Source: Hyphomicrobiaceae bacterium (GTDB lineage Bacteria; Pseudomonadota; Alphaproteobacteria; Rhizobiales; Devosiaceae). From it: a stretch of 64,000 nt of DNA. The stretch is from positions 62,001 through 126,000 of the forward strand of contig JACKJG010000008.1 of the NCBI GenBank assembly GCA_020638065.1. The letters are read 5' to 3'. How positions within the stretch are numbered: position 1 is the stretch's first letter; each line of letters begins with the position of its first letter. The notes beneath the pieces were generated by a model. The model worked only from the letters and a program-made list of their open reading frames with translations. It made no database searches and had not been told where the DNA came from. A program made the position numbers and the translations under genes. Positions 54,057 through 61,679 of the stretch are shown here, in pieces.

Positions 54057-54761
54057 ATGCGTAAACTGACCGCGCTGAGCCTTGCGGCGGTTGCTGGCGT
54101 TGCGACGATGTCGCCCGCCTTCGCTGCTGACCTCACACCCTATCCTCCCGTTTATGTCCCCGATCTGCCGCCGGTGGATTATGGCCTTGGCGGTTCGTTC
54201 TATCTGCGCGGCTCGATCGGCGGCGATATCTGGACCGCCGTTGACGGCCAGTATTGCGCCTGCGTGGCCACTTTCACCGCGCCCGGCTATGGCCTCGATG
54301 GCGGCGTCGGCCTTGGCTATGAAACCGGCGATGGCCTGCGCGCTGACGTGACGCTCGATTATCTGCACATCAACGGCCTGACCGCCGGGACCGGCAATAC
54401 CGTCAATCTGCGCTCTGGCCTGCTGATGGCAAACGCCTATTACGACTTCATGCTCGACGGCGGCGCGTCGGTCGGCGGCGGATGGGGTGCCTATGCCGGT
54501 GTCGGTATCGGTGCTGCCAAGAATTATTCGGAAGTCATGACCGCAGGCGGCGCGCAGCTGGCCTGGGGCACTTCGCTTGAAGCTGCCGGCGCTGTCATGG
54601 CTGGCGTGACCTACGACATGGGCAACATGGTTGCCGATGTCGGTTATCGCGGCATCTACATGAACAAGGTGATGAGCCAGCCGGCCAATATCGCCAACGC
54701 CTATGTTATCAACAATAACTGGATCAACGAAATCCGCGGCACGCTGCGCTATCGCTTCTAG
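54057..54761 (+). CDS. Outer-membrane beta-barrel protein (Omp25/Omp31-like)
   Basis: A 234-residue exported protein: signal peptide (residues 1-23, LSLAAVAGVATMSPAFA) then ADLTPYPPVYVPDLPPVDYG and an antiparallel barrel rich in alternating Tyr/Leu/Gly, such as GSFYLRGSIGGDIWTAVDGQ. It ends in aromatic Phe (GTLRYRF), the outer-membrane assembly signal. It resembles OmpW/Omp25-like 8-strand barrels of Hyphomicrobiales. Upstream there are TTAA-rich bases (53930-53990) but no exact CtrA box. Terminator follows. Confidence 0.85.
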   Translation: MRKLTALSLAAVAGVATMSPAFAADLTPYPPVYVPDLPPVDYGLGGSFYLRGSIGGDIWTAVDGQYCACVATFTAPGYGLDGGVGLGYETGDGLRADVTLDYLHINGLTAGTGNTVNLRSGLLMANAYYDFMLDGGASVGGGWGAYAGVGIGAAKNYSEVMTAGGAQLAWGTSLEAAGAVMAGVTYDMGNMVADVGYRGIYMNKVMSQPANIANAYVINNNWINEIRGTLRYRF

Positions 54762-54795
54762 CGGCGCCTCGGAACAATAGATTTCTGGTCAGAGG

Positions 54796-54825
54796 GGCGG
54801 CGCCATCCGGGCGCCGTCTCTTTTT
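54796..54825 (+). terminator. Terminator after the beta-barrel gene
   Basis: GGCGGCGCC (54796-54804) and GGCGCCGTC (54810-54818) pair with one wobble; a T run follows at 54821-54825. Confidence 0.85.
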
Positions 54826-54891
54826 GTTCGGTTGCATCCGGGATTTGCGCCGGCGCATTGTGAACGCGACTGGCAGGATAGGAGGACTGGT

Positions 54892-55701
54892 ATGGGGCGA
54901 ATTGGCATCGGTGTTGGCGGCTGGACGTTTGCACCATGGCGAAACGGCGTTTTCTATCCAAAGGGATTGGCTCAGGCCAAGGAACTTGGCTATGCGGCTT
55001 CACAACTGACCGCCATCGAAGTCAACGCCACCTATCGCAGTTCGATGAAGCCGGACACATTCGCCAAGTGGGCCGATCAGGTGCCGGATGATTTCGTCTT
55101 TGCGCTCAAGGGACCAATGTTTGCCACCAACCGGCGAGATCTGGCCGAGGCGGCGCCGTCGATCGAACGGTTCGTCAATTCAGGAGTTGATCAATTGGGC
55201 TCGAAACTGGGTCCGATCAATTGGCAGTTCAAAGACACCAAAAAATTCGATGCGGAGAACTTTGAAACATTCCTGAAATTGTTGCCGCCGGATGCCAAAG
55301 GGGTGCCCTTGCGGCATGCGGTGGAAGTGCGCAACGAGACCTTTGTGTGCCCCGAATTCGTGAACATGGCCCGCAAATATGGCGTGGCAATCGTGATCGC
55401 AGCACACGAGACCTATCCCCAAATCGCCGATCTGACTGCGCCGTTCATTTATGCGCGGTGGCAGATCGCGAACGAATCCGGCCCGCTGGGCTATCCCGAG
55501 GAAGAGCTCGCACGCTTGTCGGATATCACGAAGAGTTGGGCAAAGGGCGCGGCGCCGGAGGATGGATTGCGTTATGCGGGCGATCCGGACGCGAGCGTCG
55601 CGGCGGATCGCGACGTCTTCCTATTCATGATTTCAGGACACAAGGAACGCAATCCCGCTGCCGCCATGAACCTGATCGAACGGGTCGGGCGCGGTGGCTA
55701 A
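54892..55701 (+). CDS. DUF72 domain protein
   Basis: A 269-residue TIM-barrel-like protein, MGRIGIGVGGWTFAPWRNGV at the start and EVNATYRSSMKPDTFAKWAD next, then VPLRHAVEVRNETFVCPEFV and FLFMISGHKERNPAAAMNLI at the end. These are DUF72/YecE features; the family is predicted to be an endonuclease-like or sugar-isomerase-like fold with unknown reaction. AGGAGG lies about six bases before ATG 54892. Ends 7 bp from the convergent YcaQ-like gene. Confidence 0.87.
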   Translation: MGRIGIGVGGWTFAPWRNGVFYPKGLAQAKELGYAASQLTAIEVNATYRSSMKPDTFAKWADQVPDDFVFALKGPMFATNRRDLAEAAPSIERFVNSGVDQLGSKLGPINWQFKDTKKFDAENFETFLKLLPPDAKGVPLRHAVEVRNETFVCPEFVNMARKYGVAIVIAAHETYPQIADLTAPFIYARWQIANESGPLGYPEEELARLSDITKSWAKGAAPEDGLRYAGDPDASVAADRDVFLFMISGHKERNPAAAMNLIERVGRGG

Positions 55702-55707
55702 GCTCGT

Positions 55708-56913
55708 TCAGTCTGCGAACTGGAATTTTGAGAAGCGATCGAGAGCGGCCTCGATGAGCGGCTTGTCGGTTTGAGGGTGAGCTTCATCGAACCAGTGCCA
55801 GGAATTGATTTGCAGCGTGTTCGAACCGCGATCCGCCTTGAGATCGAGCCCGGCGGCGATGCGGTTGCCGATCAGGACCGGCAGGGTGAAATAGCCCCAT
55901 TGGCGCTTGTCGGGAGGCACATAGGCCTCGAAGATGTGGTCGTGGCCGAAAACGGCATTGGTGCGTTTGCGCTGGATGATCAGTGGATCGAACGGCGAGA
56001 GAATGTGGGTGCGGTCGGGGTCAACCGCCGGGATTTCGTCGAGTAGCTCAGGCGGGACAAACAGCCTGGTCTTCTCATCGCCTTCGAGACGGCATTCGAT
56101 CAGATCCTTGCGCTTTAGTCGTCGTTCGATGCGTTCCTTGATCTGAGGCTTTTTTGCCGGAGTCAGGTGGCAGATGGAATCGAGGCTGACGAAGCCCTGG
56201 GCTGTGAGGGCGCGGTTGAGTTCGTAATCGCGTTTTTGCGGAGTGGTCGCGGGTTTGGGCAGCTTGTCCCAGCCGAAATGACGCTCGGTCAGGTCGTAGT
56301 AGCGGTTGATCCCCTTGCGCCGGGCAATCGCCAGCCGCCCCGAATAGAAGCCCGATTGCAGCGCGCGCTTGGAAGGTTTGCGCGAAGCCCAGAGATGGGC
56401 CTTTTCGACCAACCGATCGTTCTGAAAATCTGCGCTCGAAAGCGGGCCTTCATCGGCGATGCGTTTCATCACCTTGCGCAGGTAATAGGCGTTGGACTGC
56501 CCGCCCCAGCCCTGCGGGTCCTTGCGGTGGGCGCGCATGTTGCGGGCGTAATAGGGGAAGGCCTCGACCGGCAGATAGGCGAGGGCGTGGGTCCAATATT
56601 CGAAAAGCGTCTTCTGGTCGGACTGGGCGGCGTGGAGGTCGGCGCGGCGATAGGCCGGGATGCGATTGAAGAGAATATGGTGATGGCAACGCTCGATGAT
56701 GCTGATCGTGTCGATCTGCACGTAACCGAGATGGGCGACAGCCCGGTGCACGGCCTCCGGGCCGCTGCCGAAGGGTGCGTCTTCATTAAGCCGCTGGGCC
56801 GCGATCCAGAGATTGCGGGCCTGTTCGGTGCTCAGAATGATCGGGGCACGAGGTATGCGGGATGCCATATTGCCGGGTCGAATCCGTTTCGGGTTTGCCG
56901 CAAGGATCGTCAT
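55708..56913 (-). CDS. YcaQ-type winged-helix DNA glycosylase
   Basis: A 401-residue protein of the HTH_42/YcaQ (AlkZ-like) family. YcaQ removes alkylated bases and unhooks interstrand cross-links. The catalytic motif is the Q-x-D/Q pair, here YVQIDTIS, in the N-terminal domain, followed by ERCHHHILFNRI and AYLPVEAFPYYARNMR; the C-terminal part has DPLIIQRKRTNAVFGHDHIF. ATG 56913 has AGGA six bases upstream. Convergent to the DUF72 gene. Confidence 0.87.
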   Translation of the reverse strand: MTILAANPKRIRPGNMASRIPRAPIILSTEQARNLWIAAQRLNEDAPFGSGPEAVHRAVAHLGYVQIDTISIIERCHHHILFNRIPAYRRADLHAAQSDQKTLFEYWTHALAYLPVEAFPYYARNMRAHRKDPQGWGGQSNAYYLRKVMKRIADEGPLSSADFQNDRLVEKAHLWASRKPSKRALQSGFYSGRLAIARRKGINRYYDLTERHFGWDKLPKPATTPQKRDYELNRALTAQGFVSLDSICHLTPAKKPQIKERIERRLKRKDLIECRLEGDEKTRLFVPPELLDEIPAVDPDRTHILSPFDPLIIQRKRTNAVFGHDHIFEAYVPPDKRQWGYFTLPVLIGNRIAAGLDLKADRGSNTLQINSWHWFDEAHPQTDKPLIEAALDRFSKFQFAD

Positions 56914-57007
56914 GAAATCCTGTCATGACAAGGGCAAATGCGGGCTTGGTCTTGCGTTGGGATCGGCCAGTCCCCACATTCAGAAAAGACATCGAAAGGG
57001 GACGGAG

Positions 57008-57166
57008 ATGGATCGCAAAGTTGTTGTTCAGAACGGTTCGGTTGGCATGCTCTGGTTTGCCGGCTGGCTATTTTCCATCGGATTTCTGAAACTCGGTTTC
57101 TGGCAGGGATTGCTGGGGCTGATCGTTTGGCCCTATTTTCTCGGCAGTCATTTCGGCGGGTTCTGA
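57008..57166 (+). CDS. Small membrane protein (52 aa)
   Basis: A 52-residue protein: MDRKVVVQNGSVGMLWFAGW, then two short hydrophobic segments, FSIGFLKLGFWQG and LLGLIVWPYFLGSHFGGF. GGGGACGGAG is right before ATG 57008. The pattern of an N-terminal polar tail plus a WPYxLGxHF end recalls small inner-membrane proteins seen in rhizobial genomes; I cannot name a family. Convergent or divergent neighbours are unrelated. Confidence 0.6.
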   Translation: MDRKVVVQNGSVGMLWFAGWLFSIGFLKLGFWQGLLGLIVWPYFLGSHFGGF

Positions 57167-57209
57167 GGCGCGATGGTTGCCTGCGTGATCCCGAAATTGG
57201 AGCGCGCAC

Positions 57210-57776
57210 GTGACCGGGTTGACCACCAAAGCTTTGACGGAAGAAACATGGCCCGCTTTCGCCGCCCTGGTTGAGGCCAATAATGGCGTCTGGGGCGGGT
57301 GTTGGTGCATGGGGTTTCACCCCAAGGGCCCCGGCTGGGGCAAGAGCGCTGATCTCAATCGGCAGGAAAAGTTGGAGCGGGTGCAAAACGGCACTGCGCA
57401 CGCTGCGCTCGTGTTCGAAGACGATAAGTGCGCCGGTTGGTGCCAGTTCGGCTCGCCGGCGGAATTGCCGCGTATCAAGAACAAGAAGGCCTACGAAAAG
57501 GAGCTGGTGGCACTGCCGGACTGGCGGATCACCTGTTTTTTCGTGGGCAAGGGGCATCGTGGCAAGGGCGTTTCGGCGGCGGGGCTGAGAGGTGCACTTG
57601 ATCTGATTGCCCAAGCTGGCGGCGGTCTGGTCGAGGGCTATCCCGAAGACACCGAAGGCCGGAAGGTCTCAGGCTCGTTCCTTTTCAACGGTGCGCTTTC
57701 GCCGTTCGAGCGCGAGGGGTTCGAGAAGGTCCGGCTGATCGGCAAGCACAAATGGGTGGTGCAGAAGTTGGTATGA
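57210..57776 (+). CDS. GNAT family acetyltransferase
   Basis: A 188-residue N-acetyltransferase starting at GTG 57210. The N-terminal half has NNGVWGGCWCMGFHPKGPGW, and the acetyl-CoA loop is FVGKGHRGKGVSAAGLRGAL (R/QxxGxG/A type) at about residue 110-130. Family members of this type are common in rhizobia and usually act on small amines or antibiotics; substrate unknown. Confidence 0.8.
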   Translation: MTGLTTKALTEETWPAFAALVEANNGVWGGCWCMGFHPKGPGWGKSADLNRQEKLERVQNGTAHAALVFEDDKCAGWCQFGSPAELPRIKNKKAYEKELVALPDWRITCFFVGKGHRGKGVSAAGLRGALDLIAQAGGGLVEGYPEDTEGRKVSGSFLFNGALSPFEREGFEKVRLIGKHKWVVQKLV

Positions 57777-57852
57777 GACCGGGCCCCGGATCAGGTGCGG
57801 GCGGTGCGGAGATCGGGTTTGGGCCAGAACCGTCCCCAGAGCCGGGACCAAT

Positions 57853-58158
57853 TCAACCCTTTGGCAAATGCCATCGGAGTGGTTTTGTTTTCTCACGCAC
57901 CAGCGAGCCTTTGGCTTCCATGTCGAGCTGGACGCATTTGAACCACCAGCCCGCTTTGTCGCCACCGGGAAAGAGGTCGTTGGGCAGGTGTTTTTTGGCT
58001 GCCTGAATGCTCTCGGATTGGGTCAGGCCGGGTGCCGATTGCGGCAGGGCCGATTTGATGGCGGCGTTCATTGCTTCATACTTTGCGCGGTCGACGCGCG
58101 TGACCCGCCCCGGCGTGTTGACGTTTTCAACTTCGATCTTGTCGTCTGAAGTCACCAT
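57853..58158 (-). CDS. DUF6958-like small protein
   Basis: A 101-residue soluble protein: MVTSDDKIEVENVNTPGRVT, RVDRAKYEAMNAAI, LTQSESIQAAKKHLPNDLFP and GWWFKCVQLDMEAKG, then TKPLRWHLPKG. The pattern IxVENVNxPGxxxRVDxxKYxAM, FPGGxKAGWWxKxVQLDxEAKG recalls DUF6958, found in many Proteobacteria with unknown function. Typing to that DUF is from memory. Confidence 0.65.
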   Translation of the reverse strand: MVTSDDKIEVENVNTPGRVTRVDRAKYEAMNAAIKSALPQSAPGLTQSESIQAAKKHLPNDLFPGGDKAGWWFKCVQLDMEAKGSLVREKTKPLRWHLPKG

Positions 58159-58205
58159 TACTTGAGTTTTTGTTTTGAATTTATCGCCCCTTTGATAACT
58201 TCACA

Positions 58206-58619
58206 TCACTGCGAAAATTGTGACATCACGTCAATGGCATAGTGAATTATTGTATTCGTCCCAGAAAGCCAGTACACCCAGTAAATGGCCGAGAATAATC
58301 CATCAAGAAATATTCCCAACAACAATAGTCCTATCAGAATTTTTGCCGAAATCACTATGGTTTTTTTCTCGATTGATCCTTCATTGTTTATAGTTTTAAT
58401 TGCTGAAATGATTGAAATAATCAATGTTGCCGAAATGCAGACAATTGCCGCGAATCCCAACACAAATCGCCATGCTGTAAGACTTGGAGGAAGCTCTTGT
58501 GAATTGCCCGCCCATCCGATTGCGACTGCCACCAGCGCTGAGATACTAGAAACGCTTCCCAATACGGAAAGCCATTCGACAATAGATTTTGAAGAAGTTC
58601 TATTTTCAGTTGAGTTCAT
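58206..58619 (-). CDS. AT-rich membrane protein of unknown family (137 aa)
   Basis: A 137-residue membrane protein, MNSTENRTSSKSIVEWLSVL, with hydrophobic segments at about 19-40, 50-75, 92-112 and 114-128. ATG 58619 has AGG about eight bases upstream. The base composition is visibly richer in A and T than any neighbour (many AAT, ATT, ATA codons), and the Asn/Ile/Lys-rich protein is unlike its surroundings, pointing to recent gain. I do not recognise a family. It lies just upstream of serC, on the other strand, with the serC leader between. Confidence 0.6.
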   Translation of the reverse strand: MNSTENRTSSKSIVEWLSVLGSVSSISALVAVAIGWAGNSQELPPSLTAWRFVLGFAAIVCISATLIISIISAIKTINNEGSIEKKTIVISAKILIGLLLLGIFLDGLFSAIYWVYWLSGTNTIIHYAIDVMSQFSQ

Positions 58620-58740
58620 CAAAAGGACCTAAAAATCTTGGGCTACAGTTTGCTCACTATCGATTTCATCGAAAATCGCAGCTTGTGGCGGAAATCGCAA
58701 CAAAAAAGGCCTTGTTTGATTCTTCGAACAGGCGTATCTG

Positions 58741-58790
58741 CGCGGCGGGCCATCCCTCCCCAACGAGGGACGCCCATCTGTAAGGATGGA
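58741..58790 (+). promoter_or_regulatory. serC RNA motif (leader regulatory element)
   Basis: Just ahead of serC the RNA folds as an outer GGGC (58747-58750)/GCCC (58772-58775) stem around CCCTC-CCCAAC-GAGGG (58754-58769). A competing short hairpin CCATC (58774-58778)/GATGG (58785-58789) traps part of the AAGGA ribosome site (58782-58786). This arrangement fits the published serC motif, a cis-regulatory RNA of alphaproteobacteria upstream of serC-serA. The ligand, if any, is unknown; I recognise it from the layout, not from a covariance search. Confidence 0.72.
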
Positions 58791-58794
58791 TTAC

Positions 58795-59961
58795 ATGACA
58801 GAACATTTGACCGCGCCGGCGGTGAAACCGGCTAATCCCAATTTCTCTTCGGGTCCCTGTTCGAAACGTCCTGGCTGGACGCTCGATGCGCTTTCCGGCG
58901 CGCTGGTGGGGCGTTCGCACCGGTCCAGGCCGGCCAAGGCGCGGATTGCCAAACTTCTCGATCTGACGCGCGAATTACTTGCGCTTCCTGACGATTATCT
59001 GGTGGGCATCGTGCCCGCGTCCGATACGGGCGCGGTTGAGATGGCGCTGTGGTCGATGCTCGGCCAACGTGGCGTCGACATGCTCGCCTGGGAGAGTTTT
59101 GGTTCGGGCTGGGTGACCGACGTGGTCAAACAACTCAAGCTTGACGATGTGCGCAGGCTCGAAGCCGGCTATGGCGAATTGCCCGATCTCGGCGCAGTCG
59201 ATTTTTCCCGCGATGTGGTCTTCACCTGGAACGGCACGACGTCCGGCGTGCGGGTGCCCAATGCGGACTGGATCCCGGCGAACCGCGAGGGGCTGACCTT
59301 TTGCGATGCGACCTCGGCGGTCTTCGCGCAGGACCTCGATTTTACCAAACTCGATGTGGTCACCTATTCCTGGCAGAAGGTTTTGGGTGGCGAGGCCGCG
59401 CACGGCATGTTGATCCTTTCGCCACGCGCGGTCGCACGGCTGGAAAGCTACACGCCGGACCGGCCCCTGCCGAAGATTTTCCGGATGACCAAGGGCGGCA
59501 AGCTGATCGGCGACATCTTCGAAGGCGCGACGATCAACACCATTTCCATGCTGGCGGTCGAAGATGCGATCGATGCGATGGAATGGGGCAAGTCGGTTGG
59601 CGGATTGAAGGGCCTTCAAGCCCGGGCCGATGCGAACACCAAGGCGATTGCCGATTGGGTTGAAGTGACCGATTGGGTCGATTTCCTGCCCAAGGATCCG
59701 ACAACGCGGTCGAACACATCGGTTTGTCTCTCCATCGTCGATCCCGCGATTGCGGCGCTCGATGAGGACAAGCAGGCGGCTTTTGCCAAGGCGCTGGTCG
59801 GGCAGCTCGACAAGGCGGACGTGGCCTATGATATCGGCGCCTATCGCGATGCCCCTCCGGGCCTACGCATCTGGTGCGGATCGACGGTCGAAACCTCCGA
59901 TGTCGATAAGCTGACGGCCTGGCTCGACTTCGCTTTCGCAACGCAAAAGGCCGCCCTTTAG
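58795..59961 (+). CDS. serC: Phosphoserine aminotransferase
   Basis: Second step of serine synthesis: 3-phosphohydroxypyruvate plus glutamate to phosphoserine. The 388-residue protein belongs to the alphaproteobacterial SerC subtype: [20 protein letters not shown] at the start, then [39 protein letters not shown] and the PLP lysine in [19 protein letters not shown] 58795 is chosen because AAGGA lies about eight bases before it; ATG 58786 would fall inside the ribosome-site hairpin. It heads serC-serA-aroA and is controlled by the serC RNA motif. Confidence 0.95.
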   Translation: MTEHLTAPAVKPANPNFSSGPCSKRPGWTLDALSGALVGRSHRSRPAKARIAKLLDLTRELLALPDDYLVGIVPASDTGAVEMALWSMLGQRGVDMLAWESFGSGWVTDVVKQLKLDDVRRLEAGYGELPDLGAVDFSRDVVFTWNGTTSGVRVPNADWIPANREGLTFCDATSAVFAQDLDFTKLDVVTYSWQKVLGGEAAHGMLILSPRAVARLESYTPDRPLPKIFRMTKGGKLIGDIFEGATINTISMLAVEDAIDAMEWGKSVGGLKGLQARADANTKAIADWVEVTDWVDFLPKDPTTRSNTSVCLSIVDPAIAALDEDKQAAFAKALVGQLDKADVAYDIGAYRDAPPGLRIWCGSTVETSDVDKLTAWLDFAFATQKAAL

Positions 59962-59967
59962 CATTTT

Positions 59968-60075
59968 CACCCCTCCCCAGCCCTCCCCATCAAGCGGAGG
60001 GTGTTGGCACCTGCGGTGCCAGTCTCCCTGACCTGCACCTCCCCCCATTTTAGGGGAGGTCGGGAGGGGGGACAG
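59968..60075. repeat. Intergenic palindrome mosaic between serC and serA
   Basis: The 134-bp gap holds three hairpins: CACCCCTCC with GGAGGGTG (about 59969-60003), TGGCACC (60005-60011)/GGTGCCA (60015-60021) and ACCTCCCC (60037-60044)/GGGGAGGT (60053-60060). Pyrimidine-rich strings such as CCTCCCCA recur. It resembles the dispersed CCTCCCC-type repeats seen in many rhizobial gaps, and in an mRNA would form stable structures between the two genes. Confidence 0.6.
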
Positions 60076-60095
60076 CAAGATAGGAACCAAACCAA

Positions 60096-61679
60096 ATGGC
60101 AAAAGTACTCGTTTCGGACAAACTCAGCCCCACGGCTGTGCAGATCTTCAAGGACAATGGGGTCGATGTCGATTATCTGCCCGATGTTGGCAAGGACAAG
60201 GACAAACTGCTCGAGATCATTGGGCAATATGACGGGCTGGCGATCCGCTCGGCCACAAAGGTCACCGAAAAGATCATCGCGGCGGCGGACAATCTCAAGG
60301 TGATCGGCCGGGCCGGGATCGGGGTGGACAATGTCGATATTCCGGCGGCGACGGCCAAGGGCATCATCGTGATGAATACGCCGTTCGGCAATTCGATCAC
60401 GACGGCGGAACATGCGATTACCATGATGATGGCGCTGGCCCGCCAGATTCCGGAAGCCGATGCGTCGACGCGGGCGTCGAAATGGGAAAAATCGCGCTTC
60501 ATGGGCGTTGAGGTGACCAACAAGACGCTCGGCCTCATTGGCTGTGGCAATATCGGCTCGATCGTTGCCAACCGGGCGCAGGGCCTGCAGATGAAGGTGA
60601 TCGCTTATGATCCCTTCCTCACCCCGGAACGGGCGATGGAACTCGGCGTCGAGAAGGTGGAACTGGACGATCTTCTGGCGCGCGCCGATTTCATTACGCT
60701 GCACACGCCGCTGATCGATGCGACGCGCAATATTCTCAATGCAAAAACCCTCGCGAAGACCAAGAAGGGCGTGCGGATCATCAATTGCGCGCGTGGCGGG
60801 CTGATCGACGAAAAAGCGCTGAAAGAAGCACTGGAGGCCGGGCAGGTTGCCGGCGCGGCGCTCGACGTCTTCGAGAACGAACCGGCCAAGGACAATCCCC
60901 TGTTCGACATGCCCAACGTGATCTGCACGCCGCATCTGGGCGCGTCGACCACCGAGGCACAGGAGAACGTAGCGCTGCAGGTGGCCGAACAGATTTCGGC
61001 CTATCTCAAGACGGGCGAAATCACCAACGCGCTCAACTTCCCCTCGATCAGCGCCGAAGAAGCGCCGATCCTGACCCCGTTCGTCAAGCTGGCCGAAGTG
61101 CTCGGCTCGTTCGCCGGCCAGTTGACCGAAACGGCGGTCGAGGGCGTGTCGATCGAATATCAGGGCGACGTCGCCAACATGAATACCCGACCGATGACGG
61201 CTGCAGCTCTGGCCGGACTGTTGCGTCCGCTTCTAGGCGACGTCAACATGGTTTCGGCGGCGGCCATCGCCAAAGATCGGGGCATCAATGTTGAAACCGT
61301 AACGCGCGAACAGACCGGTGCCTATGAAAACTACATAAGGGTGACGGTCGAAACCGAACGGCAGAAGCGCGGCGTTGCCGGAACCGTTTTCTCCAAGGGT
61401 CTGCCGCGGCTCATTCAAGTGAAGGGCATCGACATGGAAGCGGAACTCAGCCCGCACATGCTCTACATCACCAACGAAGACAAGCCGGGCTTTATCGGAC
61501 GGCTGGGGACGCTTCTGGGTGAACTCGATATCAATATCGCCAACTTCAACCTTGGCCGGCTGGACCAGGGCGGCGATGCGATTGCCCTTCTGAACGTCGA
61601 TAGCGAAATCAGCCCCGTTCAGCTTGAAAAGATCGCGGCCATTCCGGGCGTGGTTCAGGCCAAGGCCCTCAAGTTCTGA
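60096..61679 (+). CDS. serA: D-3-phosphoglycerate dehydrogenase
   Basis: First step of serine synthesis: oxidation of 3-phosphoglycerate with NAD. The 527 residues have the NAD fold (LGLIGCGNIGSIVANRAQGL), catalytic Arg/Glu/His region (NCARGGLIDEKALKEALEAG, CTPHLGASTTEAQENVALQV), an intervening domain and a C-terminal ACT domain (MLYITNEDKPGFIGRLGTLL) for serine feedback. The stop overlaps the aroA start in TGATG, coupling the two. Confidence 0.97.
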   Translation: MAKVLVSDKLSPTAVQIFKDNGVDVDYLPDVGKDKDKLLEIIGQYDGLAIRSATKVTEKIIAAADNLKVIGRAGIGVDNVDIPAATAKGIIVMNTPFGNSITTAEHAITMMMALARQIPEADASTRASKWEKSRFMGVEVTNKTLGLIGCGNIGSIVANRAQGLQMKVIAYDPFLTPERAMELGVEKVELDDLLARADFITLHTPLIDATRNILNAKTLAKTKKGVRIINCARGGLIDEKALKEALEAGQVAGAALDVFENEPAKDNPLFDMPNVICTPHLGASTTEAQENVALQVAEQISAYLKTGEITNALNFPSISAEEAPILTPFVKLAEVLGSFAGQLTETAVEGVSIEYQGDVANMNTRPMTAAALAGLLRPLLGDVNMVSAAAIAKDRGINVETVTREQTGAYENYIRVTVETERQKRGVAGTVFSKGLPRLIQVKGIDMEAELSPHMLYITNEDKPGFIGRLGTLLGELDINIANFNLGRLDQGGDAIALLNVDSEISPVQLEKIAAIPGVVQAKALKF

